64,000 nucleotides of DNA from Panaeolus papilionaceus (taxonomy: Eukaryota > Basidiomycota > Agaricomycetes > Agaricales), in NCBI GenBank assembly GCA_015501605.1, contig JADNRZ010000001.1, forward strand, positions 1,054,001 through 1,118,000, given 5' to 3'. The notes under the pieces were generated by a model, which made no database searches, was not told the origin of the DNA, and saw only the letters and a list, made by a program, of their open reading frames with translations. The stretch's first letter is position 1. Every line of letters starts with the position of its first letter. Positions 13,001-25,269 of this stretch are shown one piece after another. The position numbers and the translations under genes were made by a program.

Positions 13001-14517
13001 TCATGCTGCTGGTCAACCTTACTCAGCAGCGAATGAGCGACCGCTTGATGTACCTGTCTGAGCTCGAGTGTACAGTTCTCGAAGTCAAGGTCATCGAGGG
13101 ATTGGGCACAACTATCGATGTTGTTCTTTCTAACGGTATCTTGCGAGAAGGAGATAGGATTGTGGTCTGTGGTCTTAACGGCCCCATTGTCACTCAAGTC
13201 CGTGCACTGCTCACACCCCAGCCATTGCGGGAAATGCGGATCAAGGTAAGCACGCCGCTCGGACATGAACCCCATCGACATAGCACTAATATATTGTGCA
13301 GTCGGCCTACGTTCATCATAAAGAAGTCAAGGCTGCCCTCGGAGTGAAGATCACCGCTCCAGACCTGGAGAAGGCCATCGCTGGTTCTCGACTACTTGTT
13401 GTCGGCCCCGATGACGATGAGGAAGAACTCAAGGAGGAAGTCATGTCTGACCTTACTTCCTTGTTCGATAACATCGACAAGTCTGGTCGTGGTGTTTGCG
13501 TCCAGGCCTCAACGCTGGGATCTCTCGAAGCCCTGCTCGACTTCTTGAAGAGCAGTAAGATTCCTGTCTCCGGTATCAATATTGGTCCAGTCTACAAGCG
13601 TGATGTCATGAGGTCTGCGACGATGCTTGAAAAGGCCAAAGAATTGGCTTGTATTCTTTGCTTCGATGTGCCTGTCGACAAGGAAGCCGAGCGTCTGGCG
13701 GAGGAAATGGGCATTCGTCTCTTCAAAGGTACGTCGGGCCGCTTACCGCTTCATAGTTATCAGATAACTTTAAAAACCTAATTTATTTTAGCCGACATCA
13801 TTTACCATCTTTTCGATTCGTTCAAGGCGTATAATGAAGAAATTACTGAGGCTAAGCGCAGAGATGCAGCTCCTCAGGCAGTGTGGCCTTGCAGGCTCAA
13901 GATCATTGCTGCTTTCTGTAAACGTGATCCTATTATTCTTGGTGTTGACATTCTCGAGGGAACTTTGCGCGTTGGAACACCTCTTGCAGTTGTGAAGATT
14001 GACCCAACAACCGGCAAGAAGGAAACTATCGACCTCGGCAAAATGTACGTAGCGAATTTGCCAATCATCGATGCTCCTCACTTTTTTTTTTCAGCACTTC
14101 GTTGGAGATTAATCACAAATCCCAAGAAGTAGGGTTTTCATTTAGATACCCCAAAACGACCCTGACTTACTTTTTATAGATCGTGAAAAAATCTCAATCG
14201 GCTGGAGGTGTCGCGGTCAAGATTGAGCACGCTGTATACCAGTCTGCTAAGATGTTCGGCCGGCACTTCGATGATAAGGACGAGGTGCTCAGTCACATTA
14301 CGCGACAGTCGATCGATGTGCTCAAGGTATGAGAATAATCAGTAATTTTTTCATTTTTATCGATACTGATTCATCGTTCCAAAGACGAATTTCAAGGAGG
14401 ACGTGTCTAAAGAGGAGTGGGTCCTCATCAGGAACCTCAAGCCGGTATGTTGCATTTGTTTTAATTGGCTCGCGTCTACGGATAGCTGACCCGACCAAGC
14501 GCTTTGGTATTCCTTAA
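10092..14517 (+). CDS. FUN12: Translation initiation factor eIF5B
   Basis: The IF2-family GTPase that joins the 60S subunit to the 48S initiation complex. It starts [16 protein letters not shown] long, highly charged, Lys/Glu/Ala/Pro-rich N-terminal half follows (to about 12,200), with acidic Ser/Asp runs. The GTPase domain shows GHVDTGKT (about 12,250), DTPGHESF (about 12,550) and NKID, the last restored by splicing out the intron that starts at 12713. Domains II-IV continue through GDRIVVCGL and [15 protein letters not shown], and the C-terminal part ends LIRNLKP then RFGIP at the stop 14515-14517. About a dozen short introns give roughly 1,200 residues. The last splice (acceptor ACCAAG) rests on the expected FGIP ending and is the least certain join. 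The open frame on the opposite strand in the low-complexity part is a shadow. Confidence 0.95.
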
Positions 14518-14792
14518 ATTGCGCGTAAGTGGCGTCATGGGACCTTGTAAAGGGGGATAATTCAGGGCATGGGGGATGATTTTTTTTACAAGATTTGTTG
14601 TGAAGTCTATGTACACATGTCCAGTGGATCAGGTACAGAGTTTTGATGCTGATGATGCTTACAAAGCAAGGGGTGACTCGAATTTATAAAAAGAAGAGTA
14701 ATTTTGCAATCTCGTCAGTTTGTGGTGCTTTTCCCTCTCCCTTCTCACTCTGAGCTCTCCTCGTCCTGTACGGAAAAGAAACGACCTCCAAC
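14518..14792. other. Spacer between eIF5B and the permease gene
   Basis: 275 bp holding the eIF5B 3' UTR and the permease promoter. A pyrimidine-rich stretch (TTTTCCCTCTCCC) at about 14,730 precedes the permease ATG, a common layout of fungal core promoters. Confidence 0.45.
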
Positions 14793-17231
14793 ATGTCCTC
14801 AGTCGACAAATCGAGTGATCATGACCGGGAAGCAACGGTGGACCGTTCTATTGATCAAGACGAGCTTCAACTGGTAATTGCCGCAATGGGCAATGCACAG
14901 AGGACAGCTTACCGACTTTGGGCTGCTTAAAATTGTAACGCCTTATAGTGACAATTGACATGGCTGCGGGTATCTGAAGACTCTCTCTACATGACCTCTT
15001 CATTTGGTACCATGCTCTTTGTATGGTCTCAAAGGATGTCTTCATGTACCGGGGTTGGATGATTGAGATCATACCGCTTGAACCTGAACAGCGCTCATAC
15101 CTGCGTAGGGAAGCCTCCAGTGTCATTGTCCATTATTTATTTGCATCCCCTGTGGGATACTTTTGACTTTTACTAACCCATCTTACTATCAGCAAAATCT
15201 CGGCTATAAACAAGTAGGAATATTTTTGATATTTTTTTTTCCAATAAAGGGTCCAGACTAATATTTCGCTCAGCAACTCCATCGCACTTGGCATCTCGTA
15301 GAAAGCTTTGCAGCAAGTTTCTGCGCGCTTAACTTTATCGGAGGTGTAAGGTTCGTAATCTCGTTCATAAACTTAATTATTCCGACCCTGTAAATCCTTA
15401 CGATATTGCTCCAGGTCGGCTATTTTCTTAGGGTTGTTAGCAGGCGGTCCTGCTGCGATATGGTATTCATCCTCGGCCATTGTACCCACCCTGCATACTC
15501 AACGGTTTTAGGTCGTCTTATCTGATCACCATCGTATTTATGACGATCACTGCTGCAGTGCTGGCGGAAATTTGCTCTGCTTTGCCATTGAGTGGATCCA
15601 TCTATATTTGGGCCGCCGAAAGTGCCGGTCCCAAGTACGCAAGGTTCTTTGGATTCATTGTGGCTTGGTGGTCTTGCACCGCATGGATGACGTTCGTTGC
15701 TGGAAACTGTCAGGTAAATCTTACCTGCATGATTTCTTGGAGCCCATCACTTGATACCCATTCCAGACCACTGCAAACTATCTCGTTTCCCAACTCGCAG
15801 TCTGGGAAGTCGATTTCCCTGGAGGCGTTGGCAATGATAATATAAAATGGCGCTCGCTCATTTGGATCGTTTCGGAAGTGCTCCTCGTTATCGCTGTTGC
15901 AATCAACTATCTGCCACCTCGCATGTATTCCATCATCTTCCGCCTCTCAATTGGCCTTATGATGCTCGATTTCTTCCTTTGTGTCATCTGGCTTCCCATC
16001 GGTGTCTCCAAAACTTATGGATTCCGTTCCGCAAAGGATGTTTTCACTATGACTTGTCAGTTGCATCAAGCCATTTCTTGTCTTGTTTTCTAACCCAAAT
16101 TCGTAGATAATGGCACAGGCGCACCTGCTGGTTGGAATTGGATCTTATCCTTGTATGTTACTTTTCCGTCGGCCTGGATAGATCCCGTATTAATTTAGCG
16201 CAGCCTGTTCACTGCCGGAACGATGACCGGCTTCGATGCTTCGGGCCACATTGCCGAGGAGACCAAGAACGCTAGGTGGGTTGACTAAATGAATAATGTT
16301 CAAGTTATTTTTATTGATATCTCTGAAGAGTCGTTGCTGGAAAAGGCATTTTGTCAAGTGCTGTTGCCACTGGAGTGCTAGGCTTTGTCACAGCAATCCT
16401 TTTCCTCTTCTGCACACCTGATCTCGACACCTTGTTCTCTCTGAATGCACCTCAGCCCTTCGTCCTCCTTTACGCCCTTGCGTTGGGAAAGAAGGGTAGC
16501 ATTTTTATGACTATCATTGCCGTTCTTGGACTGATCATCGTACGTCACTTGAATATTGCCTCATATCCGGGCACTCATCCTTGGGCTCGCAGAACACAAG
16601 TATCGCCATTGTTGCTGCATCGAGATTGGTCTTTGCAGTCGCCCGAGATGGTGTGCTCCCCTTGTCGAAATGGATTGGCCAAGTTGATTCGGCCGGACAG
16701 CCTCGCCATGCCATTACAGTCATTTATATCTTTGCCGCCACAATCCTTTGCACCATCCTCCCCAGTCAAGTCGCTTTCTTCTCATTGGTATCTGCAGGTG
16801 GTGTCCCAACCATTGCTGCCTATTGCTTGATTGCGATACTCCGCTTCTCGAAGACTCCAAATGAGTTCAAGGATTCATACTTCTATTTGGGCCGCTACAG
16901 GAGGCTTCTCTACTTGGTTGCTGCCCTATTCAACGCACTCATCGTTTCGGTATGCCTCATTTTCGAACAAAAACCATCGTTTCTCATACCCTTCACAGGT
17001 CATGTTGTCTCCCTTCTTTTTCCCTGTCACTCCCGAAACCTTCAACTTCGTAAGTACATCCGCCTTACGTCAGATCGTAATAGCTACTGAACAAAAACCA
17101 AGGCCTGCGTGATTTTCGGTAGCATCACGATCTTCGGCATTCTGTGCTGGTACTTTACCCCTCCGGAGAGATGGTTGCGTCGTGAGGTCGTTGAGCGCGC
17201 GTTTGCTCAAAGCGACTTACATCGTGATTAA
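14793..17231 (+). CDS. APC-superfamily amino-acid/GABA permease
   Basis: Plasma- or vacuolar-membrane amino-acid transporter of the fungal ACT/GABA-permease (UGA4-like) group. Twelve exons join in frame to 523 residues: 14793-14873, 15193-15213, 15274-15350, 15415-15462, 15512-15713, 15777-16055, 16107-16152, 16204-16275, 16330-16539, 16593-16949, 17000-17049 and 17103-17231. The first helix has FALNF-type spacing (SFCALNFIGG), then AEICSALPLSGSIYIWAA, AGTMTGFDASGHIAEETKNA and SRLVFAVARDGVLP, all typical of this subfamily. About 12 hydrophobic segments are visible. Intron 1 is 319 bp, about five times the local norm, and is followed by a 21-nt exon. Substrate cannot be told from sequence. Confidence 0.92.
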
Positions 17232-20089
17232 CAAAAAGCGTCGTCGAAAACTCCGTTCCCTGTTTTACACTTTCGCATCTTTTCTCTATCTTCGATATTT
17301 TCCCTGTAAAATTCTTCTGCCCCAATCATGACCACACCTTATCTCTAACAACTCTCTATCAATGCACTAATGGTACCGACCCGTCAGAACGTGCGAGCAC
17401 CCCCATATGCATCAGTAGTTGAGGTGGGATTATGTGATAATAACCGCCCTGCACCTGTTCAGTTGTTTGACCCGATATTTTGAGTTAAGGACGCAATAAA
17501 GTACGAGGATTAAAAGACACAATCAATGTCATATTGCCAGGGCAGACAGAACGACCGTGATAAGCACGATGTAGATATCTAGGGCGGGATCTGGGTTTTG
17601 CTCGGATCTGTCAGCGTCAAGTTAGCTGGTAGAATCTGAGGATTATTATGAATCATGACGCTATCTAGCGACAGATCCCGGCTCGGAAAAGTAGGACAAT
17701 GATACATGCGTATATGCTTCAAGCGATATGCCTTTCGCCTACAGGAATGTAGTAATACCGCAGGCTCCCCGCTGTGTATGAAATATTCACGGGGGAAATC
17801 AGTGGAGCATTCGTCAGGCGGACAATCGGAGACCAGAGCTATATTGACTATGAGGTATGATTACCTTCGAGTTTTCTCGACTTCACGCATCTCACACCGG
17901 GGGCGAAGTAAATAATCTATTTCGTTGGACCTGCGCTCTTGTTGAGATCGTGACATTCTCGAGCGTTGAGTGTGCAGGGTCAGCATTCAGAATATGTGTT
18001 CCTGCCATAGCTTAGGCTGCGGTTAAGGGACCGCTTTCCGGAGGTCAAACAGAGCACTACATTATGGTCTATATACATGATTCCGTGCGTTCGCGTTTTA
18101 TATAAAATTAGGACTACGAGCTTGGCAGAGCACTCTCTTTCTCGTAGCCTACGACGCGAATTGCACGAGGATAATCTATTAACAGTGGTTGTTATTATAA
18201 TCTAGAGTAAAAAAGATCAACTGGATCCCCGTGTCTTTGGTAGTTCTGCACTCGCTTGAACCAATAAAATTTCTAGTGACACATTCTACTTGGACTTACT
18301 GATTCGAACTTTACATGACACCCCAGAATGGGCATAAGCAGAACCATATTGATCAAAGTGCGCACAACTTATCGCAAGGTCAAGAATCTCTCACAGGCTT
18401 CACGTCGGATTTAAATATTCAGAAGTGGTGTCCAATGCGTAGTTGGTCCATTAACACTCGCTTTCTGCCCTAATGCGCACTTTGTTTTTGACAGCTCACT
18501 GTTAGCGCGTGAGTGCAGGGATAGATGACGCTCCCTGATGAAGCGATCGTCTATTTTTAAATCAGCGTGAGATGCGGAGCCGTTGTTGTAAGTGGGTACC
18601 AGTAGATGGTGTCAGCCTGAGAGTTGGTCGCTTCGCTTGATACCTTTGCTGTGCGCTGTATGTCAGCGTTAGGATTCCTTTGGATTCTTTCAAACACCCG
18701 ATAGACTATAGCCGAACTTCACAACTCTTTTTCAATGGGAGTACATATTTTTCGGCTGTACGGTCATGAGCTGTGCCGTATTATGCCGTTACATACCGGT
18801 AGATAGGCAGGTATCCAGGTTAACCCCCAGCTCGATAAAGCGCCTGTTCAACTACCTTGCAACATGCCAGAGTGATATCAACCTGATTGTCCTCGATAAC
18901 TTACTCGTCAATCCTACTTCTCGACTTAGGTAAGAAATCTTAATGAATTCGTTGACGCCTGCACCCTGACGCACGTCAGTGCTCGGTCGATCGAGGACTA
19001 CACTATGGCACTTAATCATCCCGTCCCTTAATATTTTAGTTTACACTTTCTGTCTCTGCGTCCCTGCACTGTTTCGATCCATCGTCTTGTCACCGCGGAA
19101 GTCGCTCGAAGTGGTTTTGGAGTCTTTAAGTCGTCCCTGCACTCTCTAAAAATCCGCGGAATACATCAAAGCCACATAGAATGTCGATGCCACCATAATT
19201 ATCTTGTGCGCACACTTTGATTAGTGTCCCTGAGCTCGAGAAGCGCCGCGGAATTTCAACTCAAAGTGATGCGTGATGAGGAACGTGCCAGGTCGCGTGG
19301 TTGGCTTTACAGGCATTCGAAATTCGTTGGAGCTTATTTTGTAAGTTGTAACTTGACATACTAATTGAAGCAAACGCAAGTACCTACTTATTACAGTGAT
19401 CTACGAGGGCCGAGTAAGTTGTGGTCATCGGAACCTGAAGATCATACTGTGCCGTAATCTTAAGTTCTCTGAATAACATTACACTCTTCAGGTAAGCTAA
19501 AAGCTTTCAGACTCGGATCCGGAAGTACAAGTATAAAAATCATGTTTCGTTGTCCTTCTTCCTTTTAGATATATTTGATCGACGTCAGTGTGGTTGCTCT
19601 CAACTGCTCGACTTCCCTCCGAACACATCGTTGATGGTTAAGTCTGAGCGTTTATGCCGAGGCGGCATTCAATTCTCATGCCTCGTATCATCAGGGCCAG
19701 TGTCCGCGGCGCAGGGTACACAAGACAAAGATTCAGGGTCGCATCGAGAGTGCATCGATGGTCATTCAAGTCTTCCGCGGCACTCGCACAAGTCGACATC
19801 AGCGGGCTTTAAGCGTTTAGGTCAAGGTTTAGCAACATGGTCAAGGTCACCGCCACCTTCGAGGCCGTTCCGCGGTCAATTTGGAAATAGCCATGAATTG
19901 TGTACAGCAGAGATCGAACAGATTACTGCTCACTCTATGGGAAATACAAGGGTTAGATGAGATGGTATTAACTCCCTGGCCCAATCATTTTTCATCATAA
20001 AGCCTGTCAACGAGCACTTTGGCTTTTTGCGGATTTACGATGACGATATACGAGGAGACATAGTCTGTCAATCCTCAATTATAGTAGTT
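17232..20089. other. Gene-poor interval with no recognisable feature
   Basis: 2.86 kb between the permease and a minus-strand membrane-protein gene. Stop codons are dense in all frames up to about 19,500. The only longer frame is on the plus strand at 19,634-19,960 (Arg/Ser-rich, no recognised motif, no supporting splice pattern). It may be an old, decayed insertion. No terminal repeats, tRNA or rRNA could be found by eye. Confidence 0.5.
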
Positions 20090-20982
20090 TCATACCCGAT
20101 AATGGTGGATTTCACAATAGTGACTGCGTGTATCCAGCGGATCAATACTCTCATAGCACTTGCACATCGCGGATGTCCTCGCGACAGGAGCAGTTGGTCT
20201 TGCCCATGCCATGGACACCTCAGGGGTTGTTGCGGCAATCATATCCCTCCCCCGTCGCGAGCGCGTTTCGATCGCAGTGGACGACCTTGGCACGGTTGTT
20301 TGTGCTGGGGGAATAGGGGTAATGCTAGGCCCGTGGAGGGGCGAAAGGGTGGATGCATTGTCCTTTTTCATTTCATCCGGAGAATCCTGATTATTGTTCA
20401 GTGTGAGCGTCGAAGCCCAGCTAACGCGCTTTTCACATCCTCGATTGAGGGATTGTGAATCGCTCGGACTCAGTGGTTTGGATTTATCAGTGATGGAATC
20501 GCGTAGCGCTGGCTTCACGGGGAGAGAGGTAGTGCGGGGCCTCGTCTTTGTGTTGTACCGTACCGGCGGTGGTGTAAACGCGTCCGGCTCCTCCTCTTGC
20601 CTTCTCTGTCTCTTTTTCTCCTTTCTCATGTTCAGCCGCAGAAGCCTTGCCCTTTCCCTGGCTCTCATTTGCTGCGGAGCATATTATGAATTGCCCATGA
20701 GCAGAAAGCAGATAGACGCACCTCGGGGTGCAATTCCAAGGAAGGCGGGGAATCGGCAAATTCTCGTCTTACAAGGACGGTCCAGAACCAATAGCTGATC
20801 GCGGTGAGGACGACGCCAATCATGAAAGCAAGACCGCCGAATGCATAAACTTTTATTGCCACCATGGCAATCTCTGGTATATGCGCTTGTTGAATAGGGA
20901 GCATCGTCGATGAGCCCATGCTTGAAGAGGTTGTTGATGACGCCAATAAGCCAGTTGCAGAGTCCAGTCTGGTCAGGATCAT
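20090..20982 (-). CDS. Hypothetical single-span membrane protein with basic, Pro-rich tail
   Basis: Not recognised by name. Two exons (20722-20982 and 20090-20671; intron 20672-20721, 50 bp) give 280 residues. A Ser/Thr-rich N terminus is followed by one strong membrane segment (about residues 42-66, AFGGLAFMIGVVLTAISYWF). Then comes a very basic stretch (RARERARLLRLNMRKEKKR) and a Ser/Pro-rich tail containing KRVSWAS. KRVSW fits the loose RVxF pattern used to dock protein phosphatase 1, but such short motifs occur by chance. The order of segments suggests the tail is on the cytosolic side. The ATG overlaps the stop codon of a small upstream ORF by four bases. Confidence 0.65.
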
Positions 20983-21332
20983 GATTGTAATAAATTTGAT
21001 GCCAGTACTTTAATAGATTTGACCAGCGCTATAACACTGATGGTCACTGTAGAAGGAAATACACCGAGGCACCACAAACGAGGTATGTAACGACGAAAAG
21101 AGGCTGAATTGGTACTCAGGCTTCGTTGAAATTCCGTGGTTTCATTTTCGATAGTCAAAAAGTCTATGATCCACAACACCGAAACAGTGTTGCTTTCCAC
21201 ACGTTGAATGACTTGTACTGTATCTTCGCGACGTAATTTCGGGTCACCAGGGTGAGTCCACAGAAGAGCGCCAATATTTCGAAATAGCTCAACCAAGAAG
21301 GTAGTTGGAACCCTAACCCTATTTGATATCAT
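20979..21332 (-). CDS. Small upstream ORF, unrecognised
   Basis: A 117-codon frame from an ATG at 21332, reading MISNRVRVPTTFLVELFRN, DPKLRREDTVQVIQRVESN and ending LASNLLQS. Its TGA overlaps the ATG of the following membrane-protein gene (ATGA). It lies in what would otherwise be the divergent promoter between that gene and the lipase gene. No family was recognised and there is no intron to support it. It could be a real first cistron of a bicistronic message, a leader ORF, or chance. Confidence 0.25.
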   Translation of the reverse strand: MISNRVRVPTTFLVELFRNIGALLWTHPGDPKLRREDTVQVIQRVESNTVSVLWIIDFLTIENETTEFQRSLSTNSASFRRYIPRLWCLGVFPSTVTISVIALVKSIKVLASNLLQS

Positions 21333-21466
21333 TTTCACAAGCCAGCAACAAGTAGCATCAGTCAATGGATATCATTTATAGCTTCCAAGCCTGTTCTCCT
21401 TGCACGTACCCAGTACCTTTCCTTATTCTACGACCTATAACCCTGATCATACACTAGTGCTGTTGT

Positions 21467-24167
21467 ATGGCAAAAAATTGGGATAAATACGGCAGACAAG
21501 GTATCGACTTAGCCCATACCGCAACTTCTATTGGTTTTTCAGCAGTTAAATTCGGTACACGTTTTGGGGTAGGTCCTGGTTGAGGCTTTTGTGATACATG
21601 GAAGGTTGACAGTTGTATTCTAGTTCTCTGTAGCAAGGAGCCTTGCTACAACCGCAGTCGGGGTGACAAGCTCCCTTGTGGATCACACGATCTTTGGAGG
21701 AAGCACTGTTGCCCGGCCAGTTTTTGGTAATGCTGTATCCACCGTTCTGACACTCGCAGAACAAATCACTCTTGCACCTATCCACCTAAGCGAATATATC
21801 ACATCTACATCCCTTCTTGCTGCGCATAGCTCGATCAATGTCTTGTCTGTGATATTTCCTGGAAGCAGCGATGCTTCATTTTCGTTGGTTTCCTTCATCG
21901 ACCTCGTTCGTCGCGAATGGAGCTCTCCAGCAGGGGAGAGTTCTCCGGAAACACGGTATGGCATCACCCAGGTCGCCCGAGCTATCGTTGCCTGGGTCTC
22001 CCTCCAAGGTGTCACTCAAGAGTGGCAGGAACAACAGTGGTTTAAGTATATCAAAGAATTAGACGTAAAGGAAGCCCCAAAGAGTCATCACTCCCTTGCA
22101 AGAAAGTCAGTACACATTTTTAGCATCTTTTGTATATTAACATGGATGCTCATCTCTCATCAGACCATCACGCGTGCGGGTTACGTCGGATGTCATATTT
22201 CCTGGGGAGCAGGGCGCACAAATCATTGCAGCTGACATTGGAGACCCTGGACCCAGTCGTTCTCGAGCATCATCCATTTACTTGTCAAGGACCAGATCTC
22301 ATATATCTATCAATCGACGACAGTCAACGCAAACACTTGCTTCGTTAGATGTACCGTTCTCTCCACCTCCACTCACCAATGCAGAGTTAAAATCGACTCT
22401 AAGGCGACTGTCTAAAGTTGTGCTGGCGGGTTATGGAGGTGCAAGTCTATTCTTCTTTGGCATTTCGCCCACAGCTTTTGGGAACGTCGGTAAGGTAGCA
22501 CCTAGCTCCAGTCCACTATCGTCAACAATGGAAAGCGAGAAAACGACGGAAGAGGCAAAACTAGCTGTTGCGGTGGACGCGTCAGAAGCGGAAGCCGCAG
22601 GTGATACAACGAAGTCTGCTGAACCCACTTCTCACTCGTATTCATGGTGGGATGTTTTGCTTGGGAAACATGATCAAGAAATATTTGAGAGATCGACTAC
22701 ACATCACGATGATCACTTGTCGCACTCACAAATTAAGAAAGGCCTGAGGAATGCAACTGTGGCCAAGGCAACTGCTGTAGGTGTATGCCAACTTTTGTGT
22801 ACTTGCGCTCATTCTGCCACTAGGTCATCGGGAATGAGCACCTCATGCCCCGCTTTTGGGTCCTTACCGATCACGGACGCGGTCAAATCGTACTCGTAAT
22901 CAGAGGTATTCAGAAGTTTCTATCATATCCCAACAGTCCATCTCACCATTTCTATTCACAGGGACAATGTCCCTCAATGAAATCGCAGTGGATCTGACAT
23001 GTCAATCCGAACCTTTTGAACCTGCATCAACTCCCAAGCCATCCCCACAGGACGAAATACCCATTCCTGGACACTTTGCTTTCCCAAATATATCGGAGAG
23101 AGAATCCTCTTCCGATCCGAATCCTAAATACCACGTACATGGGGGCATGCTGAAAATGGCAAGAGCGATGGGTGGGCTGGGCAAGCCCGTTCAGCTGGCA
23201 GTTCATGAAGCATTACACAACAACCCAGACTTCGGTAGGAGTAACATGTGCAAGTCTTTGGTGCATCTCTAACTAAACTCATCCCGTTTTAGAGCTTGTG
23301 CTATGCGGTCATAGTCTTGGGGCAGGAGTAGCAGGACTTCTTGGCATGGCAAGTGTTATTAATTCCGGACGTTTGTTTCCTCACTGATAAAAAAATCTAC
23401 AGATATGGGCTGACCCAAAAACATGTCTCACAGTTCCATCGAGCGGTTTACCGGTTGGGAGAAAAGTCCAAGTTTACTGCTTTGCACCGCCGTATGTATT
23501 CCCATTCTTTGTTCGGCTCTTTCTAAAATGCTGTTTTCCAGATCGTTGGCTGACGCAGCCCTCTGCCGGCTTTCGGAAAAGCTCATTGTATCTTTTGTGT
23601 ATTCGCACGACGTCGTGTCCAGATTGTCCTTGGGTACTGTTAGAGATCTCAAGAACGCCGCAATGTGGCTTTGTGAGGCGGAGGCCGCAGGGAAAGGCGA
23701 AGGTTGGTCCGCCATCACGACCCGGGCGGGGCAATGGAAAAGTGGAGTTGGTTCTCAGGATGATAAGCAATGGGTGATTTTCTATCCGTCAATCCTGACA
23801 ACTGAATCTGATGTTGTCATGTGTTTTTCAGTTCATCGCGATGCGCAAAACTTTGGAAGCCAACATGCAAAACCATAACATGTATCCTCCGGGTCGCGTA
23901 TTGTGGGGTATGAGAGATGGAGATCTCCACCCTTCGCATCAACTGCATAGCCTTGTCGAACGTGCTGAAGGTGTTGATCCTAAGGATAAGCTTCGGCTGT
24001 TCGAGGTGCTAGACGTGGAGAAGGTCTTCCCTCAGATCGTCTTCTCAAGAAATATGCTAATGTTGTTCGATTTTCTTTGCATTCATACCCAACCTATCAC
24101 TAACCTCATGACCATTAGTGCCCACATGCCTCACCAATACGACCAAGTCCTCCATGACCTACTCTGA
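21467..24167 (+). CDS. Class 3 lipase, sn1-specific diacylglycerol lipase type
   Basis: Serine hydrolase expected to release fatty acid from diacylglycerol. Ten exons join to 737 residues: 21467-21568, 21624-22105, 22164-22782, 22824-22905, 22962-23234, 23293-23348, 23403-23491, 23542-23773, 23832-24061 and 24119-24167. The oxyanion/strand segment reads IVLVIRGTMSLNE. The nucleophile elbow GHSLGAG puts the catalytic Ser at about residue 527, and the Asp candidate is in SHDVVSRLS. The C terminus AHMPHQYDQVLHDLL carries the expected His region. The start ATG at 21467 was chosen because the first exon (MAKNWDKYGRQGID) splices cleanly to the long second exon. A Ser/Thr-rich insert (about 22,480-22,740) separates the N-terminal part from the catalytic core. 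The intron at 23349-23402 uses a GC donor. Confidence 0.9.
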
Positions 24168-25269
24168 AACTACTGTAATATTATCTTCGCCATTTGCACT
24201 CCGCCCCTGGTCACTCCGGAAATCTCGCTGACACAAGCCCACCTGTTGACATGGCAGTTGAAGCATCATCACAACTACGCGCACCACCTATCAATACTCC
24301 GCTTGCGTTGACGTTGGATTGGAGGATTGTATTCAACACATCTTCGACAGAGGAATCCTTTATGGTTATCTACTATCGAGCCGTTAATGGGTCTCCACAT
24401 CAAGGCCACGTGTAGACCCATCCCAGATGCATTCCAGTTGCGCCTGGGCCGTCTATCTCGGAATCCAAACCCGACTCCTCGACAGCGAATCCCCTGTCTG
24501 TTGAACATGACGCAACACCGATGTCAACATTTTTTATTCCATTTTATCGATACGCTCACCACGTTGCATCTCAATGATCTCTCATTCAACATCGTTTTAT
24601 ACCATCTGGCCTTATATCCATCTCTATATCTAACGAATCATCTATATATGCTTCATTATAATACCCGAATACTTATTCCCTGTAATTTTTACTCTTAACC
24701 TTCTTTATCCTGGATTTACCTCGCGCAAGCTCTTGTCTGTCGCGGAAAACCGGGACTGCCGGACTCTTGAGTGGAAATAAAGTGTTATACCGCACACCTG
24801 CATCCTTTAAAACCATTAGATAGTAAAACATTGTGCACACGTTTTTACGATGAGCCTATCAAGTGTTTGACATAGCTATGTGCTGCTGTACAACAGACTC
24901 GGTCACTCGGTTGAATAAAGCCTCATCACCTCTAATAATTTGCTCATGGAGACACAGCAAGGATCGACGTCGAAATCGGCTGCATAGGTGGAGCCTGTGC
25001 GGCGGGTTTCCTCCGAACACAGGTCGCGCGCCTAACGGAAGGCTGGGCGACGTGACCGAAGTCACCTGGATTTTTTTCTCTAGCGCCCCTATAAATCACC
25101 CCAAGTCTCTGCCGATGATATAATGGTGGGTTTTGTCATATTACTACCAGAGCGCAGCCCCTGTGCACATCCAATCGGCGCTGCAACTGGATCTGGAAAG
25201 ACTTCCCATATTCAGCATCATCTTCTTGACCTTCTTGACCTTCGACAAAAATAACTCGCCACATCAGTT
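24168..25269. other. Spacer downstream of the lipase gene
   Basis: 1.1 kb with the lipase 3' UTR. A TATAAAT box is at 25090-25096, about 180 bp before a possible small gene. A short 10-bp tandem (CTTCTTGACC) lies at about 25,223. Nothing else was recognised. Confidence 0.45.

Noticed and set aside
18290..18320. TTCGAA-containing stretch resembling a tRNA B box
   Set aside because: The neighbouring bases do not form a T-arm stem and no A box or cloverleaf fits. No tRNA was supportable anywhere in the window.
19634..19960. Plus-strand Arg/Ser-rich frame at the end of the 17.2-20 kb gap
   Set aside because: A second frame over the same bases is also open, no family was recognised, and no splice pattern extends it.
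21309..21322. Two CCCTAA (telomere-type) units
   Set aside because: Only two copies inside a possible coding region; far too few for a telomere or interstitial array.
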